Assembly: GCA_964228975.1 (NCBI GenBank)
Contig: CAXRCC010000222.1
Span: 1 to 5,489, forward strand
Direction of reading: 5' to 3'
Source of the DNA: Paraneptunicella sp964228975
GTDB taxonomy: Bacteria; Pseudomonadota; Gammaproteobacteria; Enterobacterales; Alteromonadaceae
Length of the DNA stretch: 5,489 bases
The position numbers and the translations under genes were made by a program. The notes beneath the pieces are model-generated. The model saw only the letters and a program-made list of their open reading frames with translations, was not told the DNA's origin and did no database searches. This document shows, piece after piece, positions 5,121-5,489 of this stretch (position 1 is its first letter; the number at the start of each line of letters is the position of its first letter).

Positions 5121-5489
5121 ATGAGTTCAGTTTTATTAGAATGTCAGAATTTAACCAAGGTTTATGATGAAGGCCCAAAGCCCATTAACGTTTTGGATGA
5201 CGTAAGCTTTTCGGTGAATACCAGCGAACAGGTCGCGATTCTGGGCAGCTCTGGTTCTGGCAAAAGTACCTTGCTACATCTCCTAGGAGCGTTAGATAAG
5301 CCATCCAGTGGCACTGTCCTTTTTCAGGGCGAAGACATTTATCAATTCAGTGAAAATCAACAAGCCAATTTCAGAAATCAGAATTTAGGCTTTGTGTATC
5401 AGCAACATCATTTGTTACCGGAATTTACCGCGCAAGAAAACACGGCTATGCCGTTACTGATTGCGGGATTATCTAAATCTAAGGCCTTA
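5121..5489 (+). CDS. lolD: Lipoprotein-releasing ABC transporter, ATPase subunit LolD (3' end outside window)
   Basis: The first 123 codons are present and open to the window edge. LolD is the cytoplasmic ATPase that drives lipoprotein release through LolC and LolE. The ATG has AAGGA five bases upstream. Visible elements are the A-loop tyrosine (Tyr15), the Walker A GSSGSGKST (42-50) and the Q-loop FVYQQHHLLPEF (91-102, Gln94), followed by a TAQENTAMPLL stretch close to the LolD family pattern. In E. coli LolD the residue after the Q-loop glutamine is Phe (YQFHH); here it is Gln95, and the usual ALENVAMP reads AQENTAMP. These changes face the permease-contact region, but Walker A and the Q-loop glutamine are intact, so the protein should be active. 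The signature motif, Walker B and H-loop lie beyond the window. The 47-base gap after lolC shows no terminator, so one operon is likely. Confidence 0.95.
   Translation, partial: MSSVLLECQNLTKVYDEGPKPINVLDDVSFSVNTSEQVAILGSSGSGKSTLLHLLGALDKPSSGTVLFQGEDIYQFSENQQANFRNQNLGFVYQQHHLLPEFTAQENTAMPLLIAGLSKSKAL

Noticed and set aside
4987..5178. A 63-codon minus-strand open frame across the lolC-lolD junction
   Set aside because: It covers the conserved lolC C-terminus and the lolD start, and its translation looks like random antisense sequence.

Overview
The window looks like chromosomal DNA of a gammaproteobacterium. A lipoprotein-exporter operon starts with lolC followed by lolD, the order seen in E. 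coli. Base composition is moderate, Shine-Dalgarno sites are of the usual type, and two genes use GTG starts. A marine lineage is a guess; nothing here fixes the genus.

Left part (1-1623, + strand): the end of a phage or phage-tail-like structural module. A long open frame already running at base 1 encodes 37 uninterrupted six-residue repeats (consensus G-[SNTAD]-Q-[STQ]-[VI]-x), then an unrecognised C-terminal domain of about 126 residues. I read it as the distal part of a tail fibre or spike. A 186-residue protein follows 9 bases later and is probably a tail-fibre accessory or assembly protein. No integrase, attachment site or other phage gene is visible.

Boundary (1624-1777): one base past the last tail gene, on the opposite strand, is a 50-codon open frame with no start codon that reads like the C-terminal end of a GNAT acetyltransferase. 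It is probably a gene remnant. It lies just downstream of a paiB-like gene, which matters because paiA (a GNAT acetyltransferase) and paiB are paired in Bacillus.

Middle part (1765-3711, - strand): a PaiB-like FMN-binding-fold protein and, 41 bases upstream of it, a YhhN/TMEM86-family membrane protein (putative lysoplasmalogenase), probably one transcription unit. Its control region (3078-3222) carries a perfect 9-bp dyad overlapping a candidate -35 element. Further upstream is a small predicted outer-membrane lipoprotein of unknown function.

Right part (3712-5489, + strand): a divergent intergenic region, then a possible seven-codon leader peptide whose stop overlaps the GTG start of lolC, the complete lolC (401 aa), and the first 123 codons of lolD. 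LolC and LolD belong to the inner-membrane ABC exporter that releases outer-membrane lipoproteins to the periplasmic carrier LolA. The lipoprotein gene divergent from lolC encodes a likely substrate of that machine.

No rRNA, tRNA, CRISPR array, insertion sequence or replication origin was recognised. The most unusual content is the hexad-repeat fibre with its 180-bp higher-order repeat, the acetyltransferase remnant at the phage/host boundary, and the leader peptide before lolC.
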